Positions 13,555-24,635 of a stretch of 64,000 nucleotides of DNA are shown one piece after another. Position 1 is the stretch's first letter. Every line of letters starts with the position of its first letter. Source of the stretch: Iris pallida (taxonomy: Eukaryota; Streptophyta; Magnoliopsida; Asparagales; Iridaceae); the NCBI GenBank assembly GCA_029216955.1, contig JANAVB010015600.1:24074538-24138537 (forward strand), written 5' to 3'. The translations under genes were made by a program, and so were the position numbers. The notes under the pieces are model-generated. The model was not told the DNA's origin. It did not search any database and saw only the letters and a list, made by a program, of their open reading frames with translations.

Positions 13555-15411
13555 ATGGCGACTCTGCTGGGGACAACTTTCTCCTCCGACGAGGAAGTGA
13601 CAACTCAATATGACGTTGCGTCTATTGGAAAGACGCAGAAGATACTAGTTGTAAAGGTCAACCAGACGGCCTACGAATCCATGATCAACTCCAGGACCAC
13701 CCCTCGCACTGTAACAACTTCTGCCATGAGCAAAGTTCGCCCAGTATGGGTCCCCAAGACTGCTGCGCAGTCTACTATCTCTGCTCCTAAGACTGCTGTG
13801 CAGTCTGCTGTCTCTGCTGCCAAAACTGCTGCGCAGTCTGCTGACTCTACTGTCCATGTGCAGTATACTGCTCCTCTTGCTATTGTATAAACCACTTCCT
13901 ATTCTGCTCTGGCAAAGTGCAAGACTCCTCTTCCCCTGACGCAGTTGGCTGCAACTCCTCCTACGCAGTCCACCACTCCAGCAACCAGAGTGCAAGTCAA
14001 GCACTCTGAAGTCAAGACTCCTGCTGCGCAAACCACAATGTCTGTGGCCAAAAGGCCATCTGCCAAAGCTTATCATGCGCAATCAACCTCTGCGCAAGCT
14101 GTTCCAGCGCAGTCTATGAAGGATAGCCCTTTGGCTAGTCTTCCTTCTTCTCACAGCAAGGGGAAAGACTCTGCTTCTCTTCCCAAACATCCTGTTGCTC
14201 CAGCGTAATCTACTGGGGGTAGTCTGTTGACTGTTCCCCCTCCTCCTCAGAACAAAGAAAAAGGCCCATTAGTCTTTTCTTAAACTTCCTCGTTCTAAGA
14301 CTTGGGAGACAACAGAGGGAAACGCTCTTTAGCCAACCCTTCTTCACAAAACTAAGGAAAAGGCCCTTTAGTCTTTTCTCAGTCTTCCCGGGTCTTTACC
14401 TCGGAAGATCAATCTGAACGTGCCTCGGCACCAATCAGTACAAGAACTCTCTCATACAAGAGTTCTTCTCTTCTTGCTAAAGAGAAATATACTGATCAAA
14501 GAGGTATTCTGCCTACTCCGGTAGCAGAATTCCAAGATCTCCCAACTCTCCGGATATCCCGCTCAAAGCAAGGGAAGTTACTGGTGTCTCAGACAGAAGA
14601 CCCTGGGGGTGAGTTTGCTGATCTACGGACTTATCTCAATAGACCAACTTCGGTGAAACGCAAGCAGCCAATGCCGAAAATGAACCTGCATCAGAAGCAA
14701 ACTTCCAGGATGAAAAATCCTGACACCTATGCTAACGAAGTGAGTACTTTCCTGTATACACATGGGACAAAACATCTGAAGAATCGGAACCATGTTCCGA
14801 ATGTTGTCAAAGAATACGTCCCTCAAACTTCTTCTCGTCCCGTCATTGTTCCTGACCTCCGAGAGCACCTTAGGCAAAAGTGGGACAATATCTCAACACC
14901 TCCAGTTCAACCACTTGAACGCCATTGTAATCACAAGGCTGTCATCAAATGCTGCTGCCAGACAACAAAGCGATCTGTCTTCGATCGTCTAAATTTTGCA
15001 ACTTTTGAACCAATGTCAGAAGATGAAGACGAAGTGTTGTATGCTTCCGTCAACATGGCTTCTCGAGACACTGGGGGTAGAAAGTGCTACAAGCACGGCA
15101 AGCCTCGCCGGCCCAGCCAGCGGTATTTAGATTTACTCCAAGAATCTACTGAAGGGGTATTCCGACATACCTGATCCCGAAGCCGAGACACAATCAGTCA
15201 AAGGAATCTTCTCCAAGATCCTTCTGGTCGCTGCTCTGTTTCTCATTCAGGGGATGACTCCTTCTCTGACTTTGATGCATACAACGAAAGCTCTGAAAAA
15301 ATAGTGTCTTCTATTGTACCTAGAGAGGTGACAGCTTATGTTGTCACTGAAGACCCGGATGCTTCTAGTTCAGCTCATCAAGAACAATAAATTGCTGCAC
15401 TGGAGGACAAG
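13555..15411 (+). pseudogene. Tat-1 N-terminal leader region of the gag-pol frame (unknown function)
   Basis: The frame opens at ATG 13555 inside the PBS, giving MATLLGTTFSSDEE. The first part (to about 14210) is low complexity, with repeated Thr-Ala-Ala-Gln-Ser words encoded by the GCGCAGTCT motif. The second part (about 14584-15174) has a conserved segment with HLKNRNHVPN, a CCC motif (VIKCCCQTTKRSVFDRL) and NMASRDTGG. The same order occurs in Tat-2 at 63040-61135, so it is a real domain of unknown role, comparable in position to ORF1 of Ogre elements. In-frame stops are at 13888, 14206, 14281, 14296, 14353, 15172 and 15388. There are no frameshifts. Confidence 0.75.
13556..13574 (+). other. 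Primer-binding site of Tat-1
   Basis: TGGCGACTCTGCTGGGGAC follows the LTR by three bases. It begins TGG, as expected for pairing with a tRNA 3' CCA end. A tRNA-Arg primer is the usual assignment in Tat/Ogre elements, and I recall this from the literature rather than by matching. The ATG of the long frame (13555) overlaps it, so the PBS would be translated. Confidence 0.85.
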
Positions 15412-16980
15412 TTGAAGACCATGGCTGAAATGGTCGCAAGTATGTATTCTATTATCGTGGCTCAACATACAGTACCACCGACTGTACCTGCTACAAATCC
15501 TGAGATCATAGCATCGTCGGTACCTGTCAATGCAGGGCTTGGGGTAGTATCTCCTCAAATACCCCCTGTACAAGTTCAACCTACACCCAGTCAGTCAGGT
15601 GCTGGGGGTAGTGCTTACCATGCTGTTCCTCCTCCTAACACTATAATTCAGCCTACTCCTTCTTCATCATCGGAGGATGCTAATGAAGCTGTCAAGCTCT
15701 TGCGCACTCAATTTGAGGCCTTCAAAGAGAAGGACAACTTACAGAGATTGGGAATCAAACAACCGTATCCTGTTGAATGGAAGGAAGTCCCGTTCCCTCC
15801 AAAGTACAAGATTCCTACAATCTTGCTGTTTGACGGCAGTACTTCCCCGTGCCAGTTCATTACCCACTTTGAGGTAATGATCGTTTAACTTCAACCTAAT
15901 GACGCTCTTCTTACCAGGGTATTCATCGGCTGTTTAGCCGACGTAGCATACGATTGGTACAGAAGCTTGCTTGATGGCTGTATCACTTCTTTCTCGGGTC
16001 TTAAACAAATCTTCTTGGAACGATTCTATGAGGGAATCAACGACATGACCATGTCGGCCCTCAATAAGATCAAACAAAGTCACAATAAAACTGTTGAGAG
16101 TTTCATTGAAAGATTTCGCCGAGAAGCTTTAAAGATGCCTCCTGGAACTCCGGCCGCTGTCACCATAGATACCTGCAAGGCAAACCTTTTGCCTATTATC
16201 AGCATGTGGACGGGGTCAACTCAATTCCAAGACTGGCTATCATTCATTGTCAATGCTAAAGCAGCTGAAGTTAGTGTTGACAAGTTCAAGCAGTTGGGGG
16301 TACAAATGTCTAACCCCGACCGGAATGAACACCCGACATCCAATAGCGGTAATTGCCAGAACAACCGCAAGGCTAAAGAGACTTTAAACATCAATTTGAA
16401 GAGCAAAGAATATCTGGCTGTCAACGTGGCTCCTCCCACGTCTAGTTCTACTCCTTCTGCTCCTCCACCAAGGGAACCTCGTCCGAAAGTTGAGTACTCC
16501 TTTGACGAGAATGACACCGTGAGCATCTTTGATTGCTTAATCAAAAGCAATAAGCTTCAGCTCCCAGATCCGAAGAAGCCTGATAAGGTCGGTAAGACTG
16601 ATCATCCCAAATATTGTGTTTATCACAGGTTCATTGGGCATCCCACTCGAGCATGCTACGTGCTCAAAGGCAAAATTCAAGAGCTCGTCAATGCTGGTGT
16701 TGTTACTCTTCAACAAGACGAGAAGACTGTTACCACGAACATGGTCTCAGTACAGTTCGGTAACTTCCCTCCACAGATGGTACAGCATGGTGTCATCCCT
16801 ATCCCCAAGGCTACTCTCAAAATCGAAAATCTCTTTCCTCCACGAAGTGAAGGTCTCATCCCCTTATCTCTCGATAGTGGCGAGATTATGTAGATCCATC
16901 CCGACCTTGTTGCTGACTTCGAGGCTTCTTCCTCATCTAAACGAAAAGACCGCTCCAAAGGCAAAACAAAGACTTGCAAT
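15412..16980 (+). pseudogene. gag: Tat-1 gag
   Basis: The retrotransposon gag core spans about 15700-16290: LLFDGSTSPCQFITHF, then ADVAYDWYRSL, then FLERFYEGINDMTMSAL and ESFIERFRREALKMP. A zinc-binding motif of Tat type follows (YCVYHRFIGHPTRACYVLK, about 16610-16665). Gag would form the cytoplasmic virus-like particle and bind genomic RNA. In-frame stops are TAA at 15886 (Tat-2 has Gln here, a C-to-T change) and TAG at 16891 (Tat-2 has Trp). The frame is shared with the leader upstream and protease downstream. Confidence 0.88.
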
Positions 16981-18099
16981 ATGGTGTCTTTTGACCCCAT
17001 AGTTGACGAAGAAATCCTGCTGGGTACCAGGTCAGGGAAAGCCTATCTACGGGAAGTTCCTGAAAATCAAGAAAACCCTGCTTCTTCTGAGTATGCTCCA
17101 GCACAACCTGTCTCTGCTGAAGACACTCCTTCTGTATCCTCACCGGTTGTAGTACCCATTCCTCCCAAGCCGACGGTAGCTGATAAAGGCAAGCAACAAG
17201 TCCGCTTCGACAAGCCTTTGAAGAAGTCATCTCCTTCTGGACTTGAGAAGCCATACAACTTTGATATCTTGGCTCAACTGGCCAATACACCGGCTAGGCT
17301 GTCAATCTTCGAGCTCATGCACCTCTCCAAAGATACTCGAGAAACTCTGAGTGAAGCTCTAATGCAGGCAGAAACCTGTCTGACCCTTCTAAAGAAGATA
17401 AAAGCAGAACCCGTCTCTTGCCTCCATTGTCACAGTGTGTTGGAGTTAATTCCAAATATTACCTTCACACAAGATGATATGCTGTTGGAAGACGATAGAT
17501 ATGACCGTCCTCTATACTATACAGGAAATGTCGATTCGATGGAGGTCGATCGTATTCTGATAGATCCAGGGTCAGCACTCAGCATCATGCCAAAGACAAT
17601 GTTAGATGTACTGAAGATCCCAGTACACAGTCTCTCCGGCACAATCACCACCATCTTGGGGTTTAATCAGGGAAGAAGTGAGCGTCTGAGCAAGATTCGC
17701 CTAAAACTCCTAATAGGCAATCTTCGCACGAAGGTGACCTTCTACATCATAGTCAACCATGGTTGCTCTTACAATGCTCTTTTGTGGAGACCATTCCTTC
17801 ACGAACACAACATTATTCCTTCGACTCTCCATCAATGTTTCAAATATGTCAATGATAAAGGAGAGGTTCAAAAGGAGGTTGCAGATCTTTACCCTTTCAA
17901 AGGCGTTGAAGCATATTGCAACGACGCTCGCATGTACAAAGAAGAGTTCATGAAGGTGTTATTAGCCATGCACACTGAAGAAGAACAAGAAGCAGTGCCC
18001 AATGACACCCTCATCATACCTGTCAAAGGGCGGGTTTCTCATCCTCAATCCTCCAAACCACTGGCTATTCACTTGCCAGTTCGGAAGCAGCCAACTTAG
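16981..18099 (+). pseudogene. Tat-1 aspartic protease region
   Basis: The protease core is at about 17535-17860. It has the catalytic motif ILIDPGSALSIMP, then TTILGFNQGRSE and NALLWRPFLHEHNIIPS (usually LLGRPW, here Trp replaces Gly). A CLHCHS pair precedes it. It should cleave the polyprotein inside the particle. The Tat-2 copy at 58174-58689 has the same layout. The frame ends with TAG at 18097 and resumes in the same phase in the RT part. Confidence 0.85.
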
Positions 18100-18108
18100 G
18101 GTGGTCAA

Positions 18109-18276
18109 GATCAAAGGGAGCTCACCTCTTCTGAGCCACTTGTTATCGACTTACGTCGTAACAAGGATAAAAAGTAGCTCACCTCTTCTGAGCTACTTGT
18201 TGATTTATCTCGCAACAAGGATAAAAGGGAGCTCACCTCCTCTGAGCCACTTGTTATTGACCTTCGTCGTAACAAG
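18109..18276 (+). repeat. 57-bp tandem repeat in the protease-RT linker, three units
   Basis: Three units (57, 54 and 57 bp) each encode a peptide like RELTSSEPLVIDLRRNKD. Tat-2 has a single unit (minus strand, about 58070-58130), so the array expanded in Tat-1. A TAG stop lies in the second unit at 18175. Confidence 0.8.
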
Positions 18277-18309
18277 CCTCCTCCACGTTCTTCTTCTCCT
18301 CCTCTTGTA

Positions 18310-20454
18310 ATGAATCTAACCAAGCCTGCTAAGGCTAAAGGTCCTGTTGTAAATACAGATGTACAAATCAATGAAAAAGCATCTACTTTCCAGTATACTG
18401 ATGTCATTTATCATGCTAAGTGCTATTTGGATATGTTAGATAGCTTTCAGTCATTTACAATGGGAGTTATACAGTCTTTTCAAATGGAGGTCTTACTCGA
18501 ACACCCAGACAATTCATACTTTGTTGTTCCTTCTCGAAAGAAAGGCGAAAGTCCAATACTTTTTAGTAAAGGGCCAGAACAAAAATTCAGTTACACGGAT
18601 GATAGCAGAATTGGCGATACGGGACGTCTCCAGCTTCGTCGTTATAGTCAACAATCAAAAGACATCATCCGAAAGATGGGTTATGACTTCAAGAATGGTC
18701 TCAATTATGGTAAAGGAAGACGAACTCCTATCCGTACGGCTGTTCCGAATGGAAAGTCAGAGATGTACTACAGCAAGACAAAAAGAGGTCTTGGATATGC
18801 TTCACCTCCGGTATTGTCCCTAGCAGTATCCGAATCCGATAGTGAAGAGCGCTTCAACTCTTCTGATTCCAGATCATGGGACTCTGACACCAGCATTGGT
18901 CAAGTTTATCAGCTGATCGTATCTTCTAACATGGTCTCCGCCGAACTCTCGGAAGGTTATGACGAAGATATTGAAGAAAATCCTGAAACAGATCCTTGGG
19001 CTCACCGAATGGATACCCAATGGGAACTCCGATTCGAACAACGGGAACCTCCTACTGAAGATCAATTGGTTCAAATTGACGTAGGAGAAAGCGGATCACC
19101 TCGTCCGATATTCATCAGCAAGAACCTTCCAGAGGCAGATAAGCAAGAATTAATTCTTCTTATTCGAGAATATATTGATGTCTTTGCCTGGAGTTATGAA
19201 GACATGCCAGGTTTAGATCCCAAAGTTGCTACTCACAAACTGAATATCTTGTCTAATGCAAAACCAGTCAAACAGCAACAAAGGCGATTCAAGCCAGAAA
19301 TGATGGACACAATCGATGATGAAGTCAAGAAGCTCATAGCTTATAGCTTTATTCGAGAAGAACAACATCCTGATTGGGTAATCAATGTCGTTCAAGTCCT
19401 GAAGAAAAATAGCAAAGTTCGAGTTTGCATCGACTTTCGAGATCTTAATGAAGCCTGTCCAAAAGATGAATTTCCTCTCCCTATTACGGACATCATGATT
19501 GATAACACCTGTGGGTTCGAAATAATATCATTCATGGATGGATTCTCTAGGTACAATCAGATTCGGATGAATCCTGAAGATGAAAAACACACTTCTATTC
19601 GTACTCCTCGCGGAGGCTACTGCTATACTGTGATGCCATTTGGTCTCAAAAATGCTGGTGCCACTTATCAACGAGCTATGAGTACTATCTTTCAAGATCA
19701 TCTTCGTAAGACTGTCGAATGCTATGTTGACGATATCGTCATCAAGAGTCGTCTGAAGGAAGATCACATCCAAGACTTGAGAACTATCTTCAATCTCATG
19801 CGCCAACATCAACTCAAAATGAATCCTACCAAGTCATTCTTGGGTGTCTCTAGTGGCAAATTTCTCGGCTTCATCATTACCTCTAAGGGTATACACGTGG
19901 ATCCCGAGAAGATCAAAGCCATTCAAGAGATGCGTCCTCCACACAACCTAAAAGAGCTACGAGGATTCCAAGGTCGACTTGCGTACATCAGGAGGTTCAT
20001 TTCAATTCTGTCTGGATGCTACAAACCATTTACTCAACTAATAAAGAAAGGTGTATCTTTCGTTTGGATCGAAGAATGTCAACGAGCATTTGATGACATA
20101 AAGCGGTATCTTATGAACCCACCAGTCTTGGTACCACCAATCTCAGGCATGCCATTCTTAATGTATGTCCATACTATGGATCATTCATTGGGTGCTTTAC
20201 TTGCCCAAAAGAATAAAGAAGGTCATAAACAAGCCATCTACTATCTCAGTCGTACTATGATTGGTGCTGAACACCGTTATAGTCCGGTTGAAAAAGAATG
20301 CTTAGCTCTTATGTTTGTTGCTCAAAAGACAAGGCATTATATCATTGGACGAACCATTCATGTTATTTCCCGAGTTAATCCTCTTCAGGTATTGATGAAG
20401 AAACCCAGCACACTCAACTCTCGACTTGCTACATGGGCCATTCTGCTAGCCTAA
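18310..20454 (+). pseudogene. Tat-1 reverse transcriptase and first RNase H
   Basis: The N-terminal part has DTQWELRFEQREPPTEDQ. RT motifs follow in order: VRVCIDFRDLNEACPKDEFP, SRYNQIRMNPEDEKHTSIRT, MPFGLKNAGATYQRAM and the catalytic YVDDIVIKS (about 19723-19750), then KFLGFIITSKGI. RNase H follows (about 20060-20440) with LLAQKNKEGHKQAIYYLSR and YSPVEKECLALMF. This part makes cDNA and removes the RNA strand. All three RT catalytic Asp are present. The frame stops at TAA 20452, most simply a CAA-to-TAA change, and continues in phase into the second RNase H. The preceding linker (18310-18900) is poorly conserved. Confidence 0.93.
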
Positions 20455-20460
20455 TATGAC

Positions 20461-22401
20461 ATGGTATATGTTCCCCAAAAATCTGTTAAAGGCCAAGTGC
20501 TGGCAGATTTCTTAGCAGCTCATCCTGTTCCAGAGACATCCAAACTCTATGATGAAATTCCAGACGAGACATTGGAATCAAATATGATCTCTGAAGAATT
20601 TCCTACCTGGCGTCTATTCTTCGACGGTGCATCCAGGATCGGACCAAATGGTGCCATTGTAGCAGGAGTTGGGGTTGTTCTTGTTTCTCCAGACGGATCA
20701 ACTATACAAAGAGCTTACTCCCTAGATGAACCATGCTTCAACAACGTAGCAGAATACAATGCTCTACTCATTGGTCTTCAATTAGCTAAGCAACTAGACG
20801 TTGAATATCTTGAAGTCTATGGTGACTCCAAGCTGGTTGTTAACCAGGTTAGAGGAACCTATGAAGTTCGCCATCAAGATCTAGTACCTTATCATGAAGC
20901 GGCAATCGACATGGCTACATCTTTCAAAGCCTTCTTCATCGAATATGTTTGTCGAGCTTGTAATACTGAAGCAGATGCTCTGGCCAATCTTGCAGCAGTC
21001 TTAGCCATCTCTATCAAAAGACAGCAGGTGGTGGTTGTCTCTAACCGGGAATTGTTTTGCATCGAAAACAATCGTAATATTGAGTTCCGCAATCTTGCTG
21101 AAGCCAATATTATCAATGAAGATTGGAGAGCTCCCTTCATCGATTTCGTCGTTCATGACATACTTCCCGAAGATCCTAAAGAAGCTACGAGTATTCGCCG
21201 ACGATCTCTCCGGTTCTACTACAATCAGACTACCAAGTCTCTTTATCGGCGGACTTATGACGGTCTTCTTTTACGCTGTCTTGCTGGTGATGAAGCAAAG
21301 CAAGTATTGCGCGAAGCTCATGATGGTGTCTGTGGAGCACATCAACCCGGTCCTAAGCTACAGGATCGCATCCGACAAATGGGTTACTACTGGCCCTCCA
21401 TGGTATCAGATGCCATCGAATATGTAAGAAAATGTTGGGCTTATCAGATCCATGCAGATTTCATCCATCAACCGTCGGAATTCCTTCATCCGACTGCTGC
21501 TTCCTGGCCTTTCGAAGCTTGGGGCATGGATGTCATAGGTCCTATCAACCCTCCTTTCTCTAAGGGACATCGGTTCATATTAGCAATAACCGACTATTTC
21601 TCTAAGTGGGCCGAAGCTATCCCTTTTCCTGAAGTCAAAACCAGCAGCGTCATCAACTTCGTCAAACATCATGTCATTTACAGGTTTGGTGTACCTCGAA
21701 GGATCATTCATGACAATGGACCTCAGTTCATCAGTCAAAAGTTTACCAGATTCTGTGACGATCATCGGATTGATAATATCGCTTCGACAGCTTACAATCC
21801 TGCTGCCAATGGCTTGGCCGAAGCCGTTAACAAGACTATCATCAAGCTCCTTGAGAAGTTTGTATCTACTAACAAACGAAACTGGAGTGAAAATCTTGGG
21901 GAATGTCTATGGGCCTACCGTACTACGGTCCGCAATCCCACAGGCTGTACACCCTTCTCTTTGGTGTACGGTTGTGAAGCTGTTCTACCTTTGGAACTTC
22001 AGATTCCATCCCTGCAGATTGCCATTGCCAATGAGCTCACTACAGAGAACAACGATCTTCTTCGACTTCAAGAGTTGGAGGCGCTCGACGAGAAGTGGCT
22101 ATTAGCTCAGCAACACATCAAGTTATATCAAGCCCGCATCTCAAAGACTTTCAATCGCAAAGTTAAAGTTAGAGCCTTTCAGAAAGGAGAACTCGTTCTA
22201 ACAGTCAGACGTCCTATGACTATGACTCATATGAGCAAAGGCAAATTCGATGCAAAGTGGGAAGGTCCATATATCGTAAGCAAAGTCTTCTCAAATGGAG
22301 CTTATCAACTCACAGAACTGGATGGTCGAGTTGCAATGATGCCCATCAATGGCAAATTTCTTAAGAAATATATGCATAAATGTAAAAGAGATTGTTTGTA
22401 A
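20461..22401 (+). pseudogene. Tat-1 second (plant/archaeal-type) RNase H and integrase
   Basis: The second RNase H at about 20610-21000 has Asp in LFFDGASRIGPNG, Glu in AEYNALLIGLQLA, Asp in VYGDSKLVV and Asp in NTEADALANLA. A tandem second RNase H is the hallmark of the Tat lineage. Integrase begins with an HHCC zinc finger in which HDGVCGAHQPG is normal, but the final Cys is lost (CWAYQ where CxxCQ is expected). The core has Asp in WGMDVIGP, Asp in IHDNGPQF and Glu in NGLAEAVNKT, with a KWEGPYIV C-terminal motif. No stop occurs in this stretch. It ends at TAA 22399-22401, with an AATAAA at 22423. Confidence 0.93.
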
Positions 22402-22467
22402 ATATCATCAGACAAGTTTATAAATAAATTTTTTATTTTATTTCATCATGAATGATAGTACATAATA

Positions 22468-22746
22468 TCAAGGAAGGTCACTATCATCCTTCTCACAATC
22501 AGGACGTGGGCTACTGCCGTCCTTATCGAAGACATAGTCGACAAAAGAGCCGAGAACATCCTTGCTTGAACCCACCAGAAATTTGCAAGTGGCCATCCTC
22601 ATGGCCTCCTCTTCCTTGGTTGCCCCTGGTTCAAGCAGGAAGTCCAAGATGTCCTTTGGTGGCTTGGGTCCGGCAGGACGTTCCTCCTTGCCCGCTTCAA
22701 CCTTCGGGGTGACCTCATCCTTCTTGGATGCATCTCCAGACGACAT
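22468..22746 (-). CDS. Small antisense ORF, 92 aa, with its own TATA box (unknown)
   Basis: The ORF starts MSSGDASKKDEV and ends DCEKDDSDLP. It is rich in Lys, Glu and Asp, with one more hydrophobic segment (DILDFLLEPG and FVDYVFDKDG). I see no signal peptide, membrane span or known domain. CTATAAATAG lies about 47 bp upstream of the ATG, and two overlapping AATAAA signals lie 25-36 bp after the stop, so it looks like a complete tiny transcription unit convergent with pol, which ends 66 bp away. It is intact, unlike every other long frame here. Tat-2 lost this region by deletion, so there is no second copy to compare. Chance ORF remains possible. Confidence 0.5.
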   Translation of the reverse strand: MSSGDASKKDEVTPKVEAGKEERPAGPKPPKDILDFLLEPGATKEEEAMRMATCKFLVGSSKDVLGSFVDYVFDKDGSSPRPDCEKDDSDLP

Positions 22747-22792
22747 TTTTATGTCGAAAAGTGAAAGTGATCATTCCATCTAGATTTCTGTT

Positions 22793-22802
22793 CTATTTAT
22801 AG
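22793..22802 (-). promoter_or_regulatory. TATA box of the small antisense ORF
   Basis: On the minus strand the sequence is CTATAAATAG, identical to the LTR and antisense-gene TATA boxes. It is 47 bp upstream of the ATG at 22746, so a start about 30 bp downstream would give a leader of roughly 15-20 nt. Confidence 0.55.
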
Positions 22803-22845
22803 GCAGAGGTTCTTGAAACAATGAAGTGACGCATCCTTCGCAACA

Positions 22846-23110
22846 TTCATTACATTTATCCGACGGTTTACCCGTTCATTACATTCATCCGACGGTTCAC
22901 CCATTCATTACATTTATTCGACGGTTCACCCGTTCATTCCATACATCTGACGGTTCATCCGTTCATTTCATCCGACGGTTTACCCGTTCATTACATTTAT
23001 CCGACGGTTCACCTGTTCATTCCATCCATCCGACGGTTCACCCGTTCATTCAATTCATCAGACGGTTCATCCGTTCATTCCGACGATTCATTTCGTTCAT
23101 ACATTTTGAC
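22846..23110. repeat. 29-bp minisatellite, eight to ten units, in the Tat-1 3' region
   Basis: The unit is about 29 bp with the core CCGACGGTTCACCCGTTCATT and variants. Tandem repeats at this place (after pol) are typical of Tat/Ogre elements and are known sources of satellite DNA. The 153-codon ORF across it is a by-product. Confidence 0.85.
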
Positions 23111-23361
23111 GATTCAGCCATTCATCCATATCAGCAACTTGTCACGTATTTATTTCTGATTAAGTTGTCTACCAAAATAATGATATTCAATAAATTATAT
23201 TCTGCCATGTCCACATTACCTCTGAGCAGGTATAATGAATATAATTATTTTCTACATCAAGAAATATATCATGTCCTACACTACTGAATATATTTTTATC
23301 GCTATTATTTATATCCTTATAAGATATGCAATAAATAATAGAGCCACAAAGAAAATGTCTT

Positions 23362-23367
23362 TTTATT
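23362..23367 (-). terminator. Poly(A) signal of the Tat-1 antisense gene
   Basis: AATAAA on the minus strand lies about 55 bp after the stop codon at 23422. Confidence 0.5.
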
Positions 23368-23421
23368 GATCAAAATCAAAAGTCATTACATACCACAAAA
23401 TAGAAGATACAAAAAGTTTTT

Positions 23422-24296
23422 CTATTCAGCTAGCGGGGTCATCAAGCTAGTCATCTGCTGCTTTAAAGTTTGCAGTCGCTCTTCACGAGAATCCATCACT
23501 CGTCTCCTAGCTTCCTCCATTCCAGACTTATCATTAAAAGTCGGCAAGGTCACTAAGCGACGAGAGATTTTAGCTTGATGAGTTGTGACATACTCATTTC
23601 TTTCCTGAGTCAGAACGTCCAGTTGCTGAACGGTAGCTTGATGTTGTGTGACCTCATCTTCCAGAGCAAGCTGAACAAGTCTCAACTCTTCTTGAAGATG
23701 GGCAACCTCTTCTTGAAGGCGGGCAGATTCTGCTTTCAGTTCAGCAACTTTCTTTTCCTTCTCCCCAGCAGCAGATGCTATTATTTCTACCTGGGAGTTA
23801 TACTCTGCAGACTTGGTAGTGAAAGTGTCCAAGTAAACTTGGAAATCAACTTTCGCAATTGCAGCCTCTTGAGACATCCTCTCAAACTCAGCCTGTACCA
23901 AGGACTCCACTTCCCCCTGATTAAGATCTTTGTAGATCTTAACCGATGCCTCCAGCTCATCCAGTATATGCTCAAGAAAAACAGCTTGAGCTTCATCACC
24001 TTGATTTCGGATGGCATTGATCAAATAAGAGGTTTGACCTCTAACAGTGGTGAAATCGGCAACTTTTTTCTCTATTACCCTGTTTACTAAGGGTCCCAAT
24101 GAATTGAAGAAAAGACTGGTGAAGGAGCTAATGATAAATTTGTTAGTAGCTACAGCACCAGGTGTAGCAGCCACTCCCAAGGATGACGAAGCAGCAGGTA
24201 CCTGTACAGATGGACGTTCAGCTTCTTGCACGTGAGTAGAGGGCTCTCTGGATAAGGGAGCCATGGAAGAATTAGTCGCCCCTCCTAGATGTTCCT
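23422..24296 (-). CDS. Antisense gene exon 4: coiled-coil protein segment
   Basis: About 291 codons after a phase-1 acceptor (TTTTGCAG at 24297-24304). The first part has GVAATPGAVATNKFIISSF and LDELEASVKIYKDL, both recognisable in Tat-2 at 55740-56020. The middle (about 23820-23560) is heptad-rich (AELKAESARLQEEVAHLQEE) and should form a long coiled coil, suggesting dimerisation. The end has NEYVTTHQAKISRR, matching NEFVRIQNEEITRR in Tat-2. This exon carries no stop or frameshift. Confidence 0.75.
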
Positions 24297-24374
24297 CTGC
24301 AAAATCAAATGAACCTTATCATTTTTCTGCCATTAGCAATTATCGAGAAGGATCAAAAGTAAGGGCAATCTTAC
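24297..24374 (-). other. Antisense gene intron 3 (78 bp)
   Basis: The donor is CATG|GTAAG and the acceptor TTTTGCAG|AGG, in phase 1. In Tat-2 the equivalent intron is enlarged by a PBS-leader module (54769-55604). Confidence 0.65.
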
Positions 24375-24563
24375 CATGGCTGGGTCCAGTGACAAATCTA
24401 TCATCTGCTGGCACAGGTTCCAACCTAGCAGAAGTAGTCTCAGACATTACTGCCTGGCTACTACCCGCTTCGGAGCCGCCCGAAAAATGTCGGCTACCGC
24501 TGGCCATCGCCGTTACAAGCACTATATCAGTGCATACTGGAGGAATTAGGGAAGATTCAATTT
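24375..24563 (-). CDS. Antisense gene exon 3 (63 codons)
   Basis: It encodes a Ser/Gly-rich segment containing SGGSEAGSSQAVMSE. The near-identical SGGSEAGSSQAVVSE occurs in Tat-2 (about 54655-54705), which supports this exon. Confidence 0.7.
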
Positions 24564-24635
24564 CTGTATGGATAAAAAAATGTAAATGTCAGCCATTTAA
24601 TCTATGAAAAGAAGATTGATAATATCATTCAATAC
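24564..24635 (-). other. Antisense gene intron 2 (72 bp)
   Basis: The donor is GCGG|GTATTG and the acceptor ATCCATACAG|AAATTG. The intron is AT-rich and phase 1. Confidence 0.6.

Noticed and set aside
22846..23110. CRISPR-like array (short regular repeats)
   Set aside because: Units are contiguous with no unique spacers, and the setting is a plant retroelement, so it is a minisatellite.
22826..23287. 153-codon plus-strand ORF after integrase
   Set aside because: It is produced by the 29-bp minisatellite and lies between two convergent units.
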